From: Cunninghamella blakesleeana
Taxonomy: Eukaryota > Mucoromycota > Mucoromycetes > Mucorales > Cunninghamellaceae
Assembly: GCA_017871115.1 (NCBI GenBank)
Contig: JAFCIZ010000010.1
Location: 461,001 to 525,000, forward strand
Length of the DNA stretch: 64,000 nucleotides
Reading direction: 5' to 3'
Below are positions 34,701 through 44,215 of this stretch, one piece after another (position 1 is the first letter of the stretch; each line of letters begins with the position of its first letter). Made by a program: the position numbers and the translations under genes. A model generated the notes under the pieces. The model worked only from the letters and a program-made list of their open reading frames with translations, was not told the DNA's origin and made no database searches.

Positions 34701-36547
34701 ATGATTTCATCATTCTTCTTAAAATACCACCTGAAATTATTCCAATCTGTTTTTATACCAAAAGTATGTAGAACATTTCTACCCAACAATAAATGATACA
34801 TATCTTGATCAACCACAGACACTTTGACCAACACTTCTTCATCCATGAGATTAATTATTAAATTAACTCGGCCTAACACCTTAGTTTTACTACCATCAGC
34901 TAAACCAATGTAAGTATCAGAAGGTTCCATATTATCAATACCTAGATTTTTAATTAAAGATAAACTTGCCAAACTACCTGTAGCACCACCATCCAATATT
35001 GCATTTACCGACACACTATCATTGACTTTCACTTTAACTCTAGGACAGTTTTTGCCTTGTTTATTATAATCAACTGGTTCCATATTAGCCCATAAAGACT
35101 GGTCAGTTTTGGATTTATCACGTTTCTTCTTATGATTTTTGGTGAGTTGATTCTTAGCAAGTCTTCTAAACGTAGGTGATAATATAGCTAATTCTTGAAG
35201 TGACATAGGTATACATCTGTTTTTTAAAATATTTTCAGTAATTGACTTTTCATCCATCTCGTTATTATTAATTGGTTTTGGAATTACACCTGGATCTTTA
35301 CTATCTGTCATTTTAGGAGGCCTGACGTCCAATTGGCTTTTAACTATATATTCTTTTGCCACCCGGTTAGAACCCTCATCACCATTAAGTGTAACTGTAT
35401 CACCAACAATATCAGTATTAACATTAACATCAGGACTATTTCCTTTTTTTGCTTTCTTGATAGGAACATCATCCTCTGTCATACTTGTGTCTTCCTGTAA
35501 GGCTTTGGGTTGATCCTTCTTGTTGACTGTTAATTCAACCCTCTTGATTAATTTACTATCATTATTATTCCTTGTAGTACGAGCACGTTTTGATTTAACA
35601 ACAAAATGTTCTTCAGCATAAAACGTTTGCGTGACATTGTTATTCTTATCTTCTTTATTGGACCTACTTTTGTGTAAACTACATTCCCAAAAGCGATGTG
35701 AACCATTTCCACAATGTTTACAAGGTTTAGGACACTGATTAGCTTGATGACCGGACTCATTGCAATTATAACAACTTTTGACAACTTGACGACCTTGATT
35801 ACTATTTATGGCTTTTGACATTTCTTGTACCAACAAAGTTAATTGATTAACTTGTCCTACTAAACCCGATACCACATCATTGACATTATTAACTGATGTA
35901 ACAGTACCCTTGACTTTATTATTGCTTGACATTCTAGATACACCATCAAAACGTTCTTCCTCATCATCTGATTGTCCAGAAAAACCAAAATCTGACTCAA
36001 AATCTTTAACTTCGTTAATGGCTTCCTGTATTGTTACTGGTCTACTTGTCTTGACCCTTCTTTTTATTGTTGTAGGTGTGATTCCTCTGACAAACATCTT
36101 GGTCCAGTCTTTTTCCGTTATGGAAACCGTCACGTCTTCACTTTGCACTGCTCTTTTATAACGGCCTCTAATATTACGGAAACGATCACCATATTCTTCG
36201 ATACTTTCGTCTCTTTTTCTTTGGATACTTGTTAACATAGAATAAAGTTCGGTAGAATCTCTATCATCACCAAAGCGAGCAATCATTTGTTCCTTTAATT
36301 CATCCCAATCACTAAATCCACCTGAATTGAAATACCATGACCTGACATTAGAACTTAGGTAAGAAGGCAACAGATTCACCTTAGCATCTTCACTAAATCC
36401 CACTGTCATAGCATATTGTTCATACATATTGATCCACAATGTAGGATCGTCACCCTTTTCAAAAGGAACTATAGGTATACCACTCATTCCAAAATTAGCC
36501 ATCTTTCTATATTTATCAATGTATGCAAGCGCTTGTTGGTCTTTCAC
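31727..36547 (-). CDS. Gag-Pol polyprotein of a Ty3/Gypsy element
   Basis: One ORF of 1606 residues with no frameshift between gag and pol. In order: Gag capsid-like region (residues 40-200, with NLLPSYLSSNVRSWYF and DWDELKEQMIARFGD); CCHC zinc knuckle (CYNCNESGHQANQC, about 260); protease (AILDGGATGSLASL, about 519, a DGGA variant of the usual D-S/T-G-A); reverse transcriptase (YIDDITVYSHSFDEQLSHL, YIDD at about 919); RNase H (LYTDASDVGLGAVL, about 1065); integrase with HHCC finger (HDGHGHFG to CHLCQ, about 1270-1310) and the D-D-35-E triad in DFVGPL (about 1338), DNGTPFV (about 1398) and NGKVEHLNG (about 1433). No chromodomain is apparent at the C-terminus. All key residues are present, so the enzyme set could be active. 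Confidence 0.95.
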   Translation of the reverse strand: MKDQQALAYIDKYRKMANFGMSGIPIVPFEKGDDPTLWINMYEQYAMTVGFSEDAKVNLLPSYLSSNVRSWYFNSGGFSDWDELKEQMIARFGDDRDSTELYSMLTSIQRKRDESIEEYGDRFRNIRGRYKRAVQSEDVTVSITEKDWTKMFVRGITPTTIKRRVKTSRPVTIQEAINEVKDFESDFGFSGQSDDEEERFDGVSRMSSNNKVKGTVTSVNNVNDVVSGLVGQVNQLTLLVQEMSKAINSNQGRQVVKSCYNCNESGHQANQCPKPCKHCGNGSHRFWECSLHKSRSNKEDKNNNVTQTFYAEEHFVVKSKRARTTRNNNDSKLIKRVELTVNKKDQPKALQEDTSMTEDDVPIKKAKKGNSPDVNVNTDIVGDTVTLNGDEGSNRVAKEYIVKSQLDVRPPKMTDSKDPGVIPKPINNNEMDEKSITENILKNRCIPMSLQELAILSPTFRRLAKNQLTKNHKKKRDKSKTDQSLWANMEPVDYNKQGKNCPRVKVKVNDSVSVNAILDGGATGSLASLSLIKNLGIDNMEPSDTYIGLADGSKTKVLGRVNLIINLMDEEVLVKVSVVDQDMYHLLLGRNVLHTFGIKTDWNNFRWYFKKNDEIIAMNVKYDGQDKISEIMDEEESYNYDSDYSSASSNDGYEEYYLVGMDSVEHGASDVKHGDSLDYKKNINAKINTSVDYDGDPGVRDDILKAIVKSVDDSNLEEEQAERLLNVLLKNKSVFGVDYKDLSVTDLVKLHINTGDNKPIMSRPNHYMSFADRELLQQELNAMVNEGIIIPTLHGNSNEGGWSFPVMYVKKKDGSKRLVVQFQKLNDVTIRDPWPLPRITDILEEFAGASTFSTLDLLKGFNQIAVDDDSINKLTMTTPWGNFSYKVMPFGIVNGPSTFARCIYLALEPFLGKYATSYIDDITVYSHSFDEQLSHLDNVLSRLIKVGLKVKPSKCLWCQEEIKLLGFRVSKDGIKTDEEKIKVIKDFPVPNNKTAVRAFINLCGYYRRHVHHFASICAPLNTLTSTKVKFEWNENHQNAFEKMKIALGEAVCLNLPRSDGYFRLYTDASDVGLGAVLTISDDADGLNEGPVCFLSRKLSGAEFNYTTMEKELLAVVYALNKLRRYLLDKHFIIFTDNSSLRYLLNKSDAGHRLQRWLIVLQEFSFKAVHVAGKQNVVADVLSRYPINQEETNDVDVLEGWLVEEEYINYEDDLKKIWWYLQGLDWSNNDDKTTKRAINYLVGEDKHLYRKINDRLVKVPFVEERRRILEQVHDGHGHFGQQATWIRLFHSYWWPNSYKECKNYVKTCHLCQVHQNLQNEGKNVKLKVPVQYLFQRWALDFVGPLTISNKGNSYLLVAVEYFSGWPLAKVYSSMRSEDVVAFLYEDIFCTYGPPTEILTDNGTPFVAEAVAEFVSFVNSNHKLATPYHPVTNGKVEHLNGVLVKSVKKLCENNPSEWDVHLPAVLYSYRTKSMASVGISPFEALYGVPPLSYDQDPLRLLGEQLGVERIYIRMGKHLEGVEDCIKKGSAKIAVEKYGSIHVGQLVLTKRDVRVNKLVPNYFNKVYRVVVLYSSRNCRLQEVDTGRYLKRNINVDKLIPYNQREDVLL

Positions 36548-36662
36548 TTTGGTATGTAAGTAAAATAAATAAAAGTATAAGTAAGTATATAAAAATAGCT
36601 GTTAAAATAAACAAAAACACCTAGAAGTTCTATATAAATGATTATAATTTCTACAACTAAGT

Positions 36663-36683
36663 GATTCTGGCAGAAGGCACCAA
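36663..36683 (-). other. tRNA primer-binding site
   Basis: In element orientation the bases right after the 5' LTR read TTGGTGCCTTCTGCCAG. TGG matches the CCA end of a tRNA, and the following bases would pair with an acceptor stem and T-stem. I cannot name the tRNA with confidence. Confidence 0.7.
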
Positions 36684-36979
36684 TGATTTATAGCAAAAAA
36701 TAATAAAATTAAAGTCAGATAAGAGGGTTAGAGTTCCAATAAATAGGAATATGTAGTTTAGCGATATTATCAAAATAAAATAAAAGTTATGACAAAAGTT
36801 TTTAAAACAAGAAAAAGCCTGGTCTTTATTGAATTGGAATTAAAATTGAATTTATACATTTTTTTAAGATACACAAAATATCATTAAAGTTATGAACCAA
36901 AAAAATAATGAGAGTTATAATAAATCGCTATGGGCAAATTGATAAAATAGTGAATAAGAATTATTTCATTCTCAGATCA
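36684..36979 (-). repeat. 5' LTR (right copy)
   Basis: 296 bp, near-identical to the left LTR, TG...CA ends. In element orientation it carries the promoter for gag-pol. It ends 151 bp before the start codon of the divergently oriented PACT-domain gene. Confidence 0.93.
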
Positions 36980-36983
36980 TTTT
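36980..36983. repeat. Probable target-site duplication, right copy
   Basis: TTTT directly after the right LTR, matching 31335-31338. Confidence 0.45.
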
Positions 36984-37130
36984 TTTTATTTTTATTTTTA
37001 AAACCTTTTTTCTGTATTTTTTTTTTTTTTTTTCAATTTCTTTTTCTCACTCCCTTCTTTCTTTTATACCCCACTATATATTTTAGTATCATTATATGTA
37101 TATAGAGTTTGTATATATATTATTATAATA

Positions 37131-38467
37131 ATGGATTCACTTCATAATGATCAGGATGATGTAGAAAGTGTTTATTCCAAAGTAGAATTTAGTAAACAGT
37201 TGGCTCAGTCTTCTTTAATATCTGATCAAGATATTCAACGTTCTGCAAGTCAATTCGGTAATCGGCCTATTACTTTGTTTGATGATGTAATATATTAATA
37301 TACATAAAAGCACACTTATATAACATCTTGCATAGTAATAATATAAATTATTATTATTTGCTAGGAACAAGAAGTACATAAATATACTCCTCCTTCAGCT
37401 GTAAATAACTAAGAACATATTTTATATACACATTTTATATGAGTAAAATAAAAAAGAAGGTTATAAACATAAATATCATGGACACTTATACATATATATT
37501 ATTTATATTCATGTTTTTTACTAAAAGAGCAATAAGCACACGGATTATTGGGCACAGCTGGTACGTCACTTACAGAATGAAAACCAGCAATTATTAAAGG
37601 CATTACAAAGAACGCATGATAGTCTAGTCAAATGCCGTCAAGATAGGGCTGTGCTAGAAGAATTAGTGATGAATCAAAAAAAGAAAACATTGGATCAAGA
37701 GCTACTTCATAATAATAACAATGACCGTCGCCATCATCATTATCATCATCGTTCTAATTCTCAACTTATATCAGAACCAGTAAGTCCTTAATGCATACAT
37801 ACATATATATATCATAATTATAATTGCCATGGTAGTAATAGTAATCATAAATATATTATTGACAATGGTAGATTACAGATCAGCTACAGGATGATAATGA
37901 AGAAGAAGAAGAAGTAGAAGAGGAGCAAGAAGAGATGGGTGAAAATGAAGTAGAGGAGAATGAATATTGGCATAGTAGACCAGATATGTTAGCATTGATT
38001 GAGCAAGTAGAAAAAAGACAACAAAGGGATTCTAGACATCGGGATGATTTAGGTATATGGATAAAAAATTATAAATATCAATAATAATAAGAATTAATGT
38101 TTGGGTGATTTTATATATTGATTTTTTTATTTTCATTTTATATTTTATTTTAGCGTTTCAAAAAAGATATCTATTATTAGCAAACAAAGCATTGGAAGAA
38201 TGGTAATAAACGAATAAGTTTCCTTGGAAATAATAAAAATTGTAATTAAAAAGTATAATCATTTTCGTTTTCTAAACTACATTATCTATTTTTTTTATTT
38301 TTTATTTTTTTGTACACAGCGAAAAAGAAAATTTAGATGTATTAGAGCGGCTTGGGTTAACAAAGGCAGAACCTATACCAACACCTATATTTAAATTGAA
38401 AGCTTGTTACTGGACAATCATTGCGATTCGTAGATTTCAATTAATTTTATCAACAAATAATAAATAA
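37131..38467 (+). CDS. Compact coiled-coil protein with C-terminal PACT-like domain
   Basis: Six exons join in frame to 269 residues: 37131-37286, 37365-37400, 37528-37779, 37884-38052, 38154-38202, 38320-38467. Residues 65-115 form a coiled coil (DYWAQLVRHLQNENQQLLKA). A His/Asn patch and an acidic Glu-rich linker (about 150-175) follow. The C-terminal 75 residues read DLAFQKRYLLLANKALEECE, then NLDVLERLG, a Pro-rich spacer and FKLKACYWTIIAIRRFQLIL. This matches the layout of the PACT domain (YLLL...EC...L..LG...IAI.R) that targets pericentrin, AKAP450 and yeast Pcp1-type proteins to centrosomes or spindle pole bodies. Those proteins are usually over 900 residues; this one is very short. No coding sequence lies on the far side of the retrotransposon, so truncation by it is unlikely. 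Three of the exons are short and rest on splice signals plus frame agreement. Confidence 0.65.
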
Positions 38468-39091
38468 AATTATTTTTATCGTCATGTCAATTGTTTCATG
38501 TTACTATCATTATATTAATGGGATATAGTTCAAATAAATGGGGAATGAAATTAAGATGTAGCTCTTCGGGGATCATTTGCGTACATTTACAAAAGTAGTA
38601 TTCCCAAAAATGCAGATGTTCTACATAAATATAAGATGAAGATTGTAATAATAATCTAGTTCTGCTCTGGTGTTTATATAAAATAATATTTCGCTTTCAT
38701 ATGACTAGTGATATTAATCAACATAATTTATGACTCAATCATGATGACCTTTCATATATTTTATTTACTACTATATGATGATCCATAATAACTGTCATTG
38801 TTCTTACGGCATCTGCACCTTGAGCCTCCACCAGACTCAAAAAAATACCTGGCGGATATTGAAATTTTGTATGTGTGGTTTTATTTATATAAAAAATACC
38901 TTGATATTTTTCCTCTTGGACTCATCTGTGTCTAATTTTTTGAATCAGACAAATCAAAAGTCAACGAAAATATTTTTATTAATTTTTATTGGCCATTTTT
39001 GCATAATAGTACAATTTTTTGATAAAAAAACTGTAAACTTTAGTTTATTTATTTTTACTTTTACTTTTTATATATTTTTTAAGCAAATTAT
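38468..39091. other. Intergenic, no intact gene
   Basis: A/T-rich spacer after the PACT-domain gene. A 119-codon open frame at 38775-39134 ends in the first residues of the relic below (NGSSEQERATNE); its upstream part does not look coding. Confidence 0.45.
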
Positions 39092-39472
39092 AATGAATGG
39101 ATCATCGGAACAAGAAAGAGCTACTAATGAGTAATCTATCAATGCCGTAATCAAAATATTCGAATGATGGTCAATCAAAATGAAGCTATGTTTCGCGACA
39201 TGGATATGAATAAAGAAGTTATGTCTATAAATATTCAAAAGATTATTGTTCAATAATTTGAAAACTGACCTAAAAATACAAGAAAATCATACTTAGCCAA
39301 ACAAAAAGAATGGAAGGTGAGTACTTTAAACAGTTATCATTATCATCACAATAGTAATTGTAATATATATATATATATATATACTATAGGAATGATGTGC
39401 AAATAAAAATTACACTGATGAAGCATGCTCCATAAAAAAGCAGACCAGTATTATTAAAATTCTATTGCAACT
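39092..39472 (+). pseudogene. Relic of a mobile-element-like gene (tyrosine recombinase/GCR1_C type suspected)
   Basis: Broken but clearly protein-like frames run through this stretch: NGSSEQERATNE, then after a frameshift NQNIRMMVNQNEAMFRDMDM, NKEVMSINIQKIIVQ, stop, PKNTRKSYLAKQKEWK. A clean intron (GTGAGT...ACTATAG, 39317-39389) leads to E-stop-CANKNYTDEACS. The pattern PKNTxxxYxxKQxEWxxWC followed by an acidic segment is one I associate with the N-terminal region of multicopy Mucoromycota genes carrying GCR1_C or Ndc10-like domains, related to Crypton tyrosine recombinases. That link is from memory and not tested. Several stops and shifts make it non-functional. Confidence 0.4.
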
Positions 39473-40136
39473 AATATGTAGTTAGCATATTCATTAATCA
39501 CATAATTATTCAATAATCATTGACAGCAACATAATGATGGACTTATTACTGTCGTTATTAATAAGTATAATATAGTCGAAGTTTCTAGCATATTTACTGT
39601 CTGCAGCGGCCCTCTCTTTACCAAGTATACGGTTGCTATATGGTAACTATTAGTACTACCATCATAGTATTCAACAATTGCAAATATTAATACAAATATA
39701 ACTTGCCAACAATTAACTTGTATATATTTCTCAATATAAAATAAAATAATAAAAAAAAGTAAATATAAAATAATTGATATTTTGAGTTAAAGACAGTTAG
39801 AACTTATATTCAGATTTAACTTGATTATTTTTTGATCAAATAAGTGATATCAAAGTAAAATTTATAACTAATTATATATGGTTCAATATACATTGATATT
39901 AATTACAATAGTGATAAAATAAGTTTATATATATACTTTTGGATGTCTAAAAAAATAATACCAATCTATCCATTTATATCATTATAATTTTAACTATAAT
40001 TAGATGTGCTTGCACAACTTTGTAATGAGAAAAAAATAATAATAATAATAGAGGAAATTAAAAATATATTAAGTCTGTTGAAGTACGACCATTATAACCG
40101 AAAAAATGGCTATTGATTTCAAATAATTTGAACAAA
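39473..40136. other. Gene-poor region, possible continuation of the relic
   Basis: Scattered stops, no frame longer than about 40 codons, and a locally less A/T-rich patch around 39600-39630. I see no further recognisable motif. Confidence 0.4.
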
Positions 40137-40640
40137 AAGAAAACAGTAAAACAGTTAACTACTAGGGGTCCAATTTATGGAATACCAAGTAGAGATTGTT
40201 CTCAAGTACTCACTTATATTTGGTAGATAGGATGGCTCCATTAGGAAGAAAAAAAAAAAGCAAGTTGTTTATGAATTGTGACATTTTTATATGGTTAAAG
40301 GAATTAGGCACTATACTTTGTTATGATATAGATAGTATTTTTATACAGAATATAGTCTATCTATTTTTTTATTTGTTTTTATTTCTTTATTCAAAACATA
40401 CTCTTGATCTTTTCTCATATGGGATTTATGGATTCGTACTTTGGGACATTACATAGAAAAAAAAAATGAAAGAGTATTTTCCCGCTCTCTCATTATTATA
40501 TTTAATTCTTTAACAAAGAATACAGATTATAAAAAGGAACTATTAAAAAAATATATACAAATAAACATAGGCTTTATCATATACATGATGAATATGATAA
40601 TAGGACAGTATATGCAGTACTAAATAATCGTATAAATAAA
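40137..40640 (+). pseudogene. Possible decayed GIY-YIG-like/retroelement fragment
   Basis: One frame reads TTRGPIYGIPSRDCSQVLTYI, resembling the start of a GIY-YIG nuclease of the kind found at the end of Penelope-like retroelements (G-x-I-Y, I-P-x-x-D-C, then YIG; here YIW). A stop follows at once, and a shifted frame continues DRMAPLGRKKKSKLF. Two further open frames (40196-40456 and 40441-40623) have no family I recognise. The evidence is a short motif only. Confidence 0.25.
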
Positions 40641-41304
40641 TCATTCATTAAAAACTATCAGCTAATTATATAAATAAATAAATAAATAAAAACTACGTTA
40701 TATACCTTCGAAAATAAAGTGGCTGGAAAATTAGGGACAAAAATAAAAACATAATGGTTCAAGTATACATTGTTTTAAGGGCATCATATAAATTATGTTG
40801 GAAAGAATGTCAATATCTATTGTTAATAATGACATCGTTTATAATCTAAGAAATAATATAGATGATTCATTAATAATTAATTTTTCACTAAATCGTGATA
40901 TGGTCAAAGTTTATATAATATTAGCATCACTAACAGAGATTGTCGTATAAGAGTATAGGATGGATGATAAAACAAACATTTGTCTATGCACAAATAACCA
41001 GCACGAGGGTTTTAATTGGTTGATTATTGATTATGATAATGATGATATCAGCATAAATCTAAATAAACATACTTTATTTAATATTTATTATATGGTAATA
41101 TAATACATATATATTCATTTATTTAAATATTTTTAGTGATTATTTATAAGTTCCTTGAAGGAAAAGAACTGTATGAATTATTATTTGAGAAATTCAATTT
41201 ATTTTAATAATAGTTTTTTTTTTTATCGTTTATTTCTCTTTTACGTATGAAGTTTCTTTTAAAAAAAATCGATATGTATTTCAATATAAAGTAAAAATAA
41301 TAAT

Positions 41305-41341
<37 letters not shown>

Positions 41342-42060
41342 CTATGATTTGATATGCGGTAGATTATATGATTTATTTAATATATATCTTTTTTACTGAG
41401 TATGATACATAGAATATTGAAACAAATCCATGAACCAATAGAATGAATTCACAGTTAATTAATTGATCCTCCGCTCTCTCTTTTTTTTATAAAATTTCCC
41501 TTTTTTTAATTCTGTTATTTTTTTTCTTTTTCTCCAACTTTTTTCTTTTTCTTTTCTTTTTCGCTTTTATTTATATTACTAATTACCTCTTCTAACGTGT
41601 AAGTGCCTTCTTCTTCTTATTCTTCTTCTTGCTGTTCAAGTATCAATAATAATGCTGTGATTGTATACAATATTTTTTCTAATGGATTAAAAAAAAAAAA
41701 CCATACTAAAATGATAAAAATCAAAACAAATACTTTTTGTTTTGATTTTTATTTATCATCTGGGGGTGGGATAATAATAATAATAATGTTGATGGATATT
41801 AAACAATAAGGGATCTTAATACAATATACGTATACAACCTAAATATATATATACATATATAATTGCAATATTATTATTGATGACGAATATAATATATCAT
41901 AACTAAATATCAATATATACAAAAATACCGGAATCGTAACTACAACTTTTTTTTTCTTCTACTTTTTTTTAATTACCAACCACTCTTACCAATTATAGCA
42001 GAACAATAACAACAACTAATAACCCAACAGTTCACTCTATAACATTTATCTATAAAAAAA
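40641..42060. other. Intergenic with weak coding traces and the FoP gene leader
   Basis: A 50-codon frame at about 40797-40950 (ERMSISIVNNDIVYNLRNNI) looks like a coding remnant of unknown origin. An (AT)n run lies at about 41310-41338. A pyrimidine-rich block at 41468-41590 may be a promoter; the 68-codon frame behind it (41603) is not supported. The FoP gene upstream element is at 41925-41936. Confidence 0.4.
41925..41936 (+). promoter_or_regulatory. Putative recurrent upstream element, FoP-like gene
   Basis: ATACCGGAATCG, 125-136 bp before the start at 42061; a partial match (CGGAAT core) to the recurring element. Confidence 0.25.
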
Positions 42061-42788
42061 ATGGCACCCTATAATCGTAGACGTAATATTGCTAATAACC
42101 AAGGTGATCGTATTATTACTATTGGTGGTGTTAGTGGTGGATCTGGAGGTTTAAATGAACGGTAATAATAATAATGATAACAATAATATATAAATGAAAA
42201 TAAAAAAATTTTAAAATAATAAAAAAGAAATGTATAGATGATTATATTGACCTTTTTTGTATTTGTTACTATATTATTAATAGATTTGGCCGTATAGATC
42301 AACAAACAAGACATACTACTAAGTCTCCTGTGAAGAGCAATACTAGTGTATTCAGTCGATTAAATGGTGGACCTAAATCTCAAGTAAGAGGTGGTGGTAT
42401 TCAAAGTAGACTCAGTGGTGGATCTATTCAAAATCGCCTTGGTGTTCAAAGAAAGAGTGGTAATAAACAGGCTGCGGTAACCAAGAAACAAGCTCCAACA
42501 AAATTTATTAAAAAATCATCAGCCTCTTCTTTTGGTAAAAACAAACAAAACAATAATAATAAGCTCTCTCAAAAAGGTGGCAAGTTTAATAATAATAATA
42601 GTCAAAAAAACAAGAACCAAAAACAACAACAAAAGAATAAGAAACCATTATCAGCTGAAGCTTTGGATAAAGCCTTAGATTCTTATATGATGAAAGATCC
42701 CAAAACTGCTCAAGCTAAGTTGGATGCCGAATTAAATTCTTACATGGATGATGCTCCTATGGATGACGATTTAATGGCATTGAATTAA
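42061..42788 (+). CDS. FoP-type (chromatin target of PRMT1-like) mRNA-export protein
   Basis: Two exons, 42061-42161 and 42284-42788, join in phase 2 (CG|A) to 201 residues. The N-terminus is basic (APYNRRRNIANN), followed by Gly/Arg repeats (RLNGG, RLSGG, NRLGVQ) and a Lys/Gln/Asn-rich low-complexity middle. The C-terminus carries the FoP duplication domain: SAEALDKALDSYMMKDP, then AKLDAELNSYMDDAPMDDD. By family such proteins (CHTOP, Yra1/ALY C-terminal peptide) contact the helicase UAP56/Sub2 and join the TREX mRNA export complex. No RRM is present. It is the shortest assignment consistent with the C-terminal repeat. Confidence 0.72.
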
Positions 42789-43081
42789 AACATAACTACT
42801 TTCTCTCTGTTTATATTATATATTCTTTCTTTTTCTTTTTTTAATTTTTTTTATTAATTATATATATCCCATTTTTTTTTATATAATATATATATATATA
42901 TTATACATACATATTTTCACTAATAAAATTCCTATTATTTTTTTTTATTACTTTTTAACCTTGAGAAAAAAGTGACCATTATTATGCATTTGTAATGATC
43001 ACTTTTATTTTTTTATTTTTTATTTATCTCATGTCAATATCTTACTATTATTACCATTTTTATTTATATAATCATTCAGTA

Positions 43082-43117
<36 letters not shown>

Positions 43118-43154
43118 GATCACATTTATTTATTTATTTTTTAAAAAAATTAAT
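42789..43154. other. Convergent intergenic gap
   Basis: 366 bp of A/T spacer between the FoP-like gene and the proteasome gene. It has an (AT)n stretch near 42880-42905, an imperfect inverted pair around 42971-43010 (AAAAAGTGACCATT / AATGATCACTTTT) that could form a terminator-like hairpin, and a TTA repeat at 43084-43117. Confidence 0.5.
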
Positions 43155-43699
43155 TTATGAACTAGAAGAAGCTAAAGGTTTTTTCTTTTTTTCAGCTTCT
43201 TCTTCCTTTTCCTTTTCAATTTCTTGAACTACAGCTTCTACTTGTTCCAATTCTAAATGATGTACTTGGCCTTGATCATTCATAACGGCAATTTCAATAT
43301 TTTTAGCCCCTGTTTGCACCACTTCCAAAAGACCCTTTACTGTTAATTTAATAGCATCTTGTTCTGAAAGTTGATCTTGCCAATTTTTTTCCAAAAATTC
43401 CAATACAGTCTTTGAACTTCTACCAATAGCATTAGCTTTCCAAGCTGTATAAATGCCAGAAGGTTCCGTCATATACAATTTTGGTTCATTATGATCGAAT
43501 CCAATAATTAAAGTAGAAATACCGAAAGGACGAACCCCACCACTTTGTGTGTATTTTTGTTGTACTTGAGCAATATATCGTGTAATGTATTCCACAGAGG
43601 CTGGATCTTCCACAGTTAAACGATGACTTTGACACTCTGTACGTGCTTTATTGATTAATACACGAGCATCGGCGGTTAAACCTAGTTATATATATATAT

Positions 43700-43730
<31 letters not shown>

Positions 43731-44215
43731 ATACGTATATATCAATATCTCTCTTTTTTTAAAAAAAAATAACAAAATAAAAGACCTTTTATTTTATTTT
43801 ATTTTATTTTTTACCTGCAGAAGCCATACAAATATGATCATCCAACATAGCAATCTTACGAATAGTTCTGGGATCTTGAAGTTTTAAAGCTGATTTTTTT
43901 TCAACACCTAATACAACTGAATTTTTTCCACGTACACCTACCTATATATAATATATAACATAATATGTGTATACACACACACACATATATATGTATAATA
44001 CGTGTATATAGAATTAGTTTACTGTTGAATTGAACATATGTATATTTCATAATACTATCATATTGTAGTGCCTAAAGTTATCTATCCATGTATTTTATTT
44101 TATTTTATTTTATTACCGCACAAGTTCCTTTGCGGACAGCTTCAGAAGCATATTCTACTTGAAACAAATGTCCATCAGGTGAAAAAACTGTTAAAGCACG
44201 ATCGTAACCAGACAT
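43155..44215 (-). CDS. PRE6: 20S proteasome subunit alpha-4
   Basis: Three exons, 44117-44215, 43815-43941 and 43155-43681, join in frame to 250 residues, the normal alpha-subunit length. The N-terminal alpha signature is complete ([20 protein letters not shown], then RKGTCAVGVRGK). The blocks [51 protein letters not shown] and [20 protein letters not shown] match alpha-4 (PSMA7, yeast Pre6) rather than other alphas. It forms the gated outer ring of the 20S core. The C-terminus is an acidic/Lys tail ending in Ser. Introns are short; the second acceptor follows an (AT)n run. Confidence 0.93.

Larger units (their letters stand above)
31339..36979 (-). mobile_element. Complete Ty3/Gypsy LTR retrotransposon
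   Basis: The element is about 5.64 kb on the minus strand. It has two LTRs of 296-297 bp that begin TG and end CA, a primer-binding site next to the 5' LTR, a purine-rich tract next to the 3' LTR, and one uninterrupted 1606-codon gag-pol ORF. Domain order Gag, zinc knuckle, protease, RT, RNase H, integrase defines Ty3/Gypsy (Metaviridae-type). The LTRs appear to differ only by one A in a homopolymer, so insertion is very recent. It occupies the intergenic space between the divergent RRM and PACT-domain genes, 151 bp from the start codon of the latter. Confidence 0.95.

Noticed and set aside
41603..41809. 68-codon frame upstream of the FoP-like gene
   Set aside because: Composed of Ser, Lys and Ile codons from simple repeats; no splice path to the next gene that keeps frame was evident.
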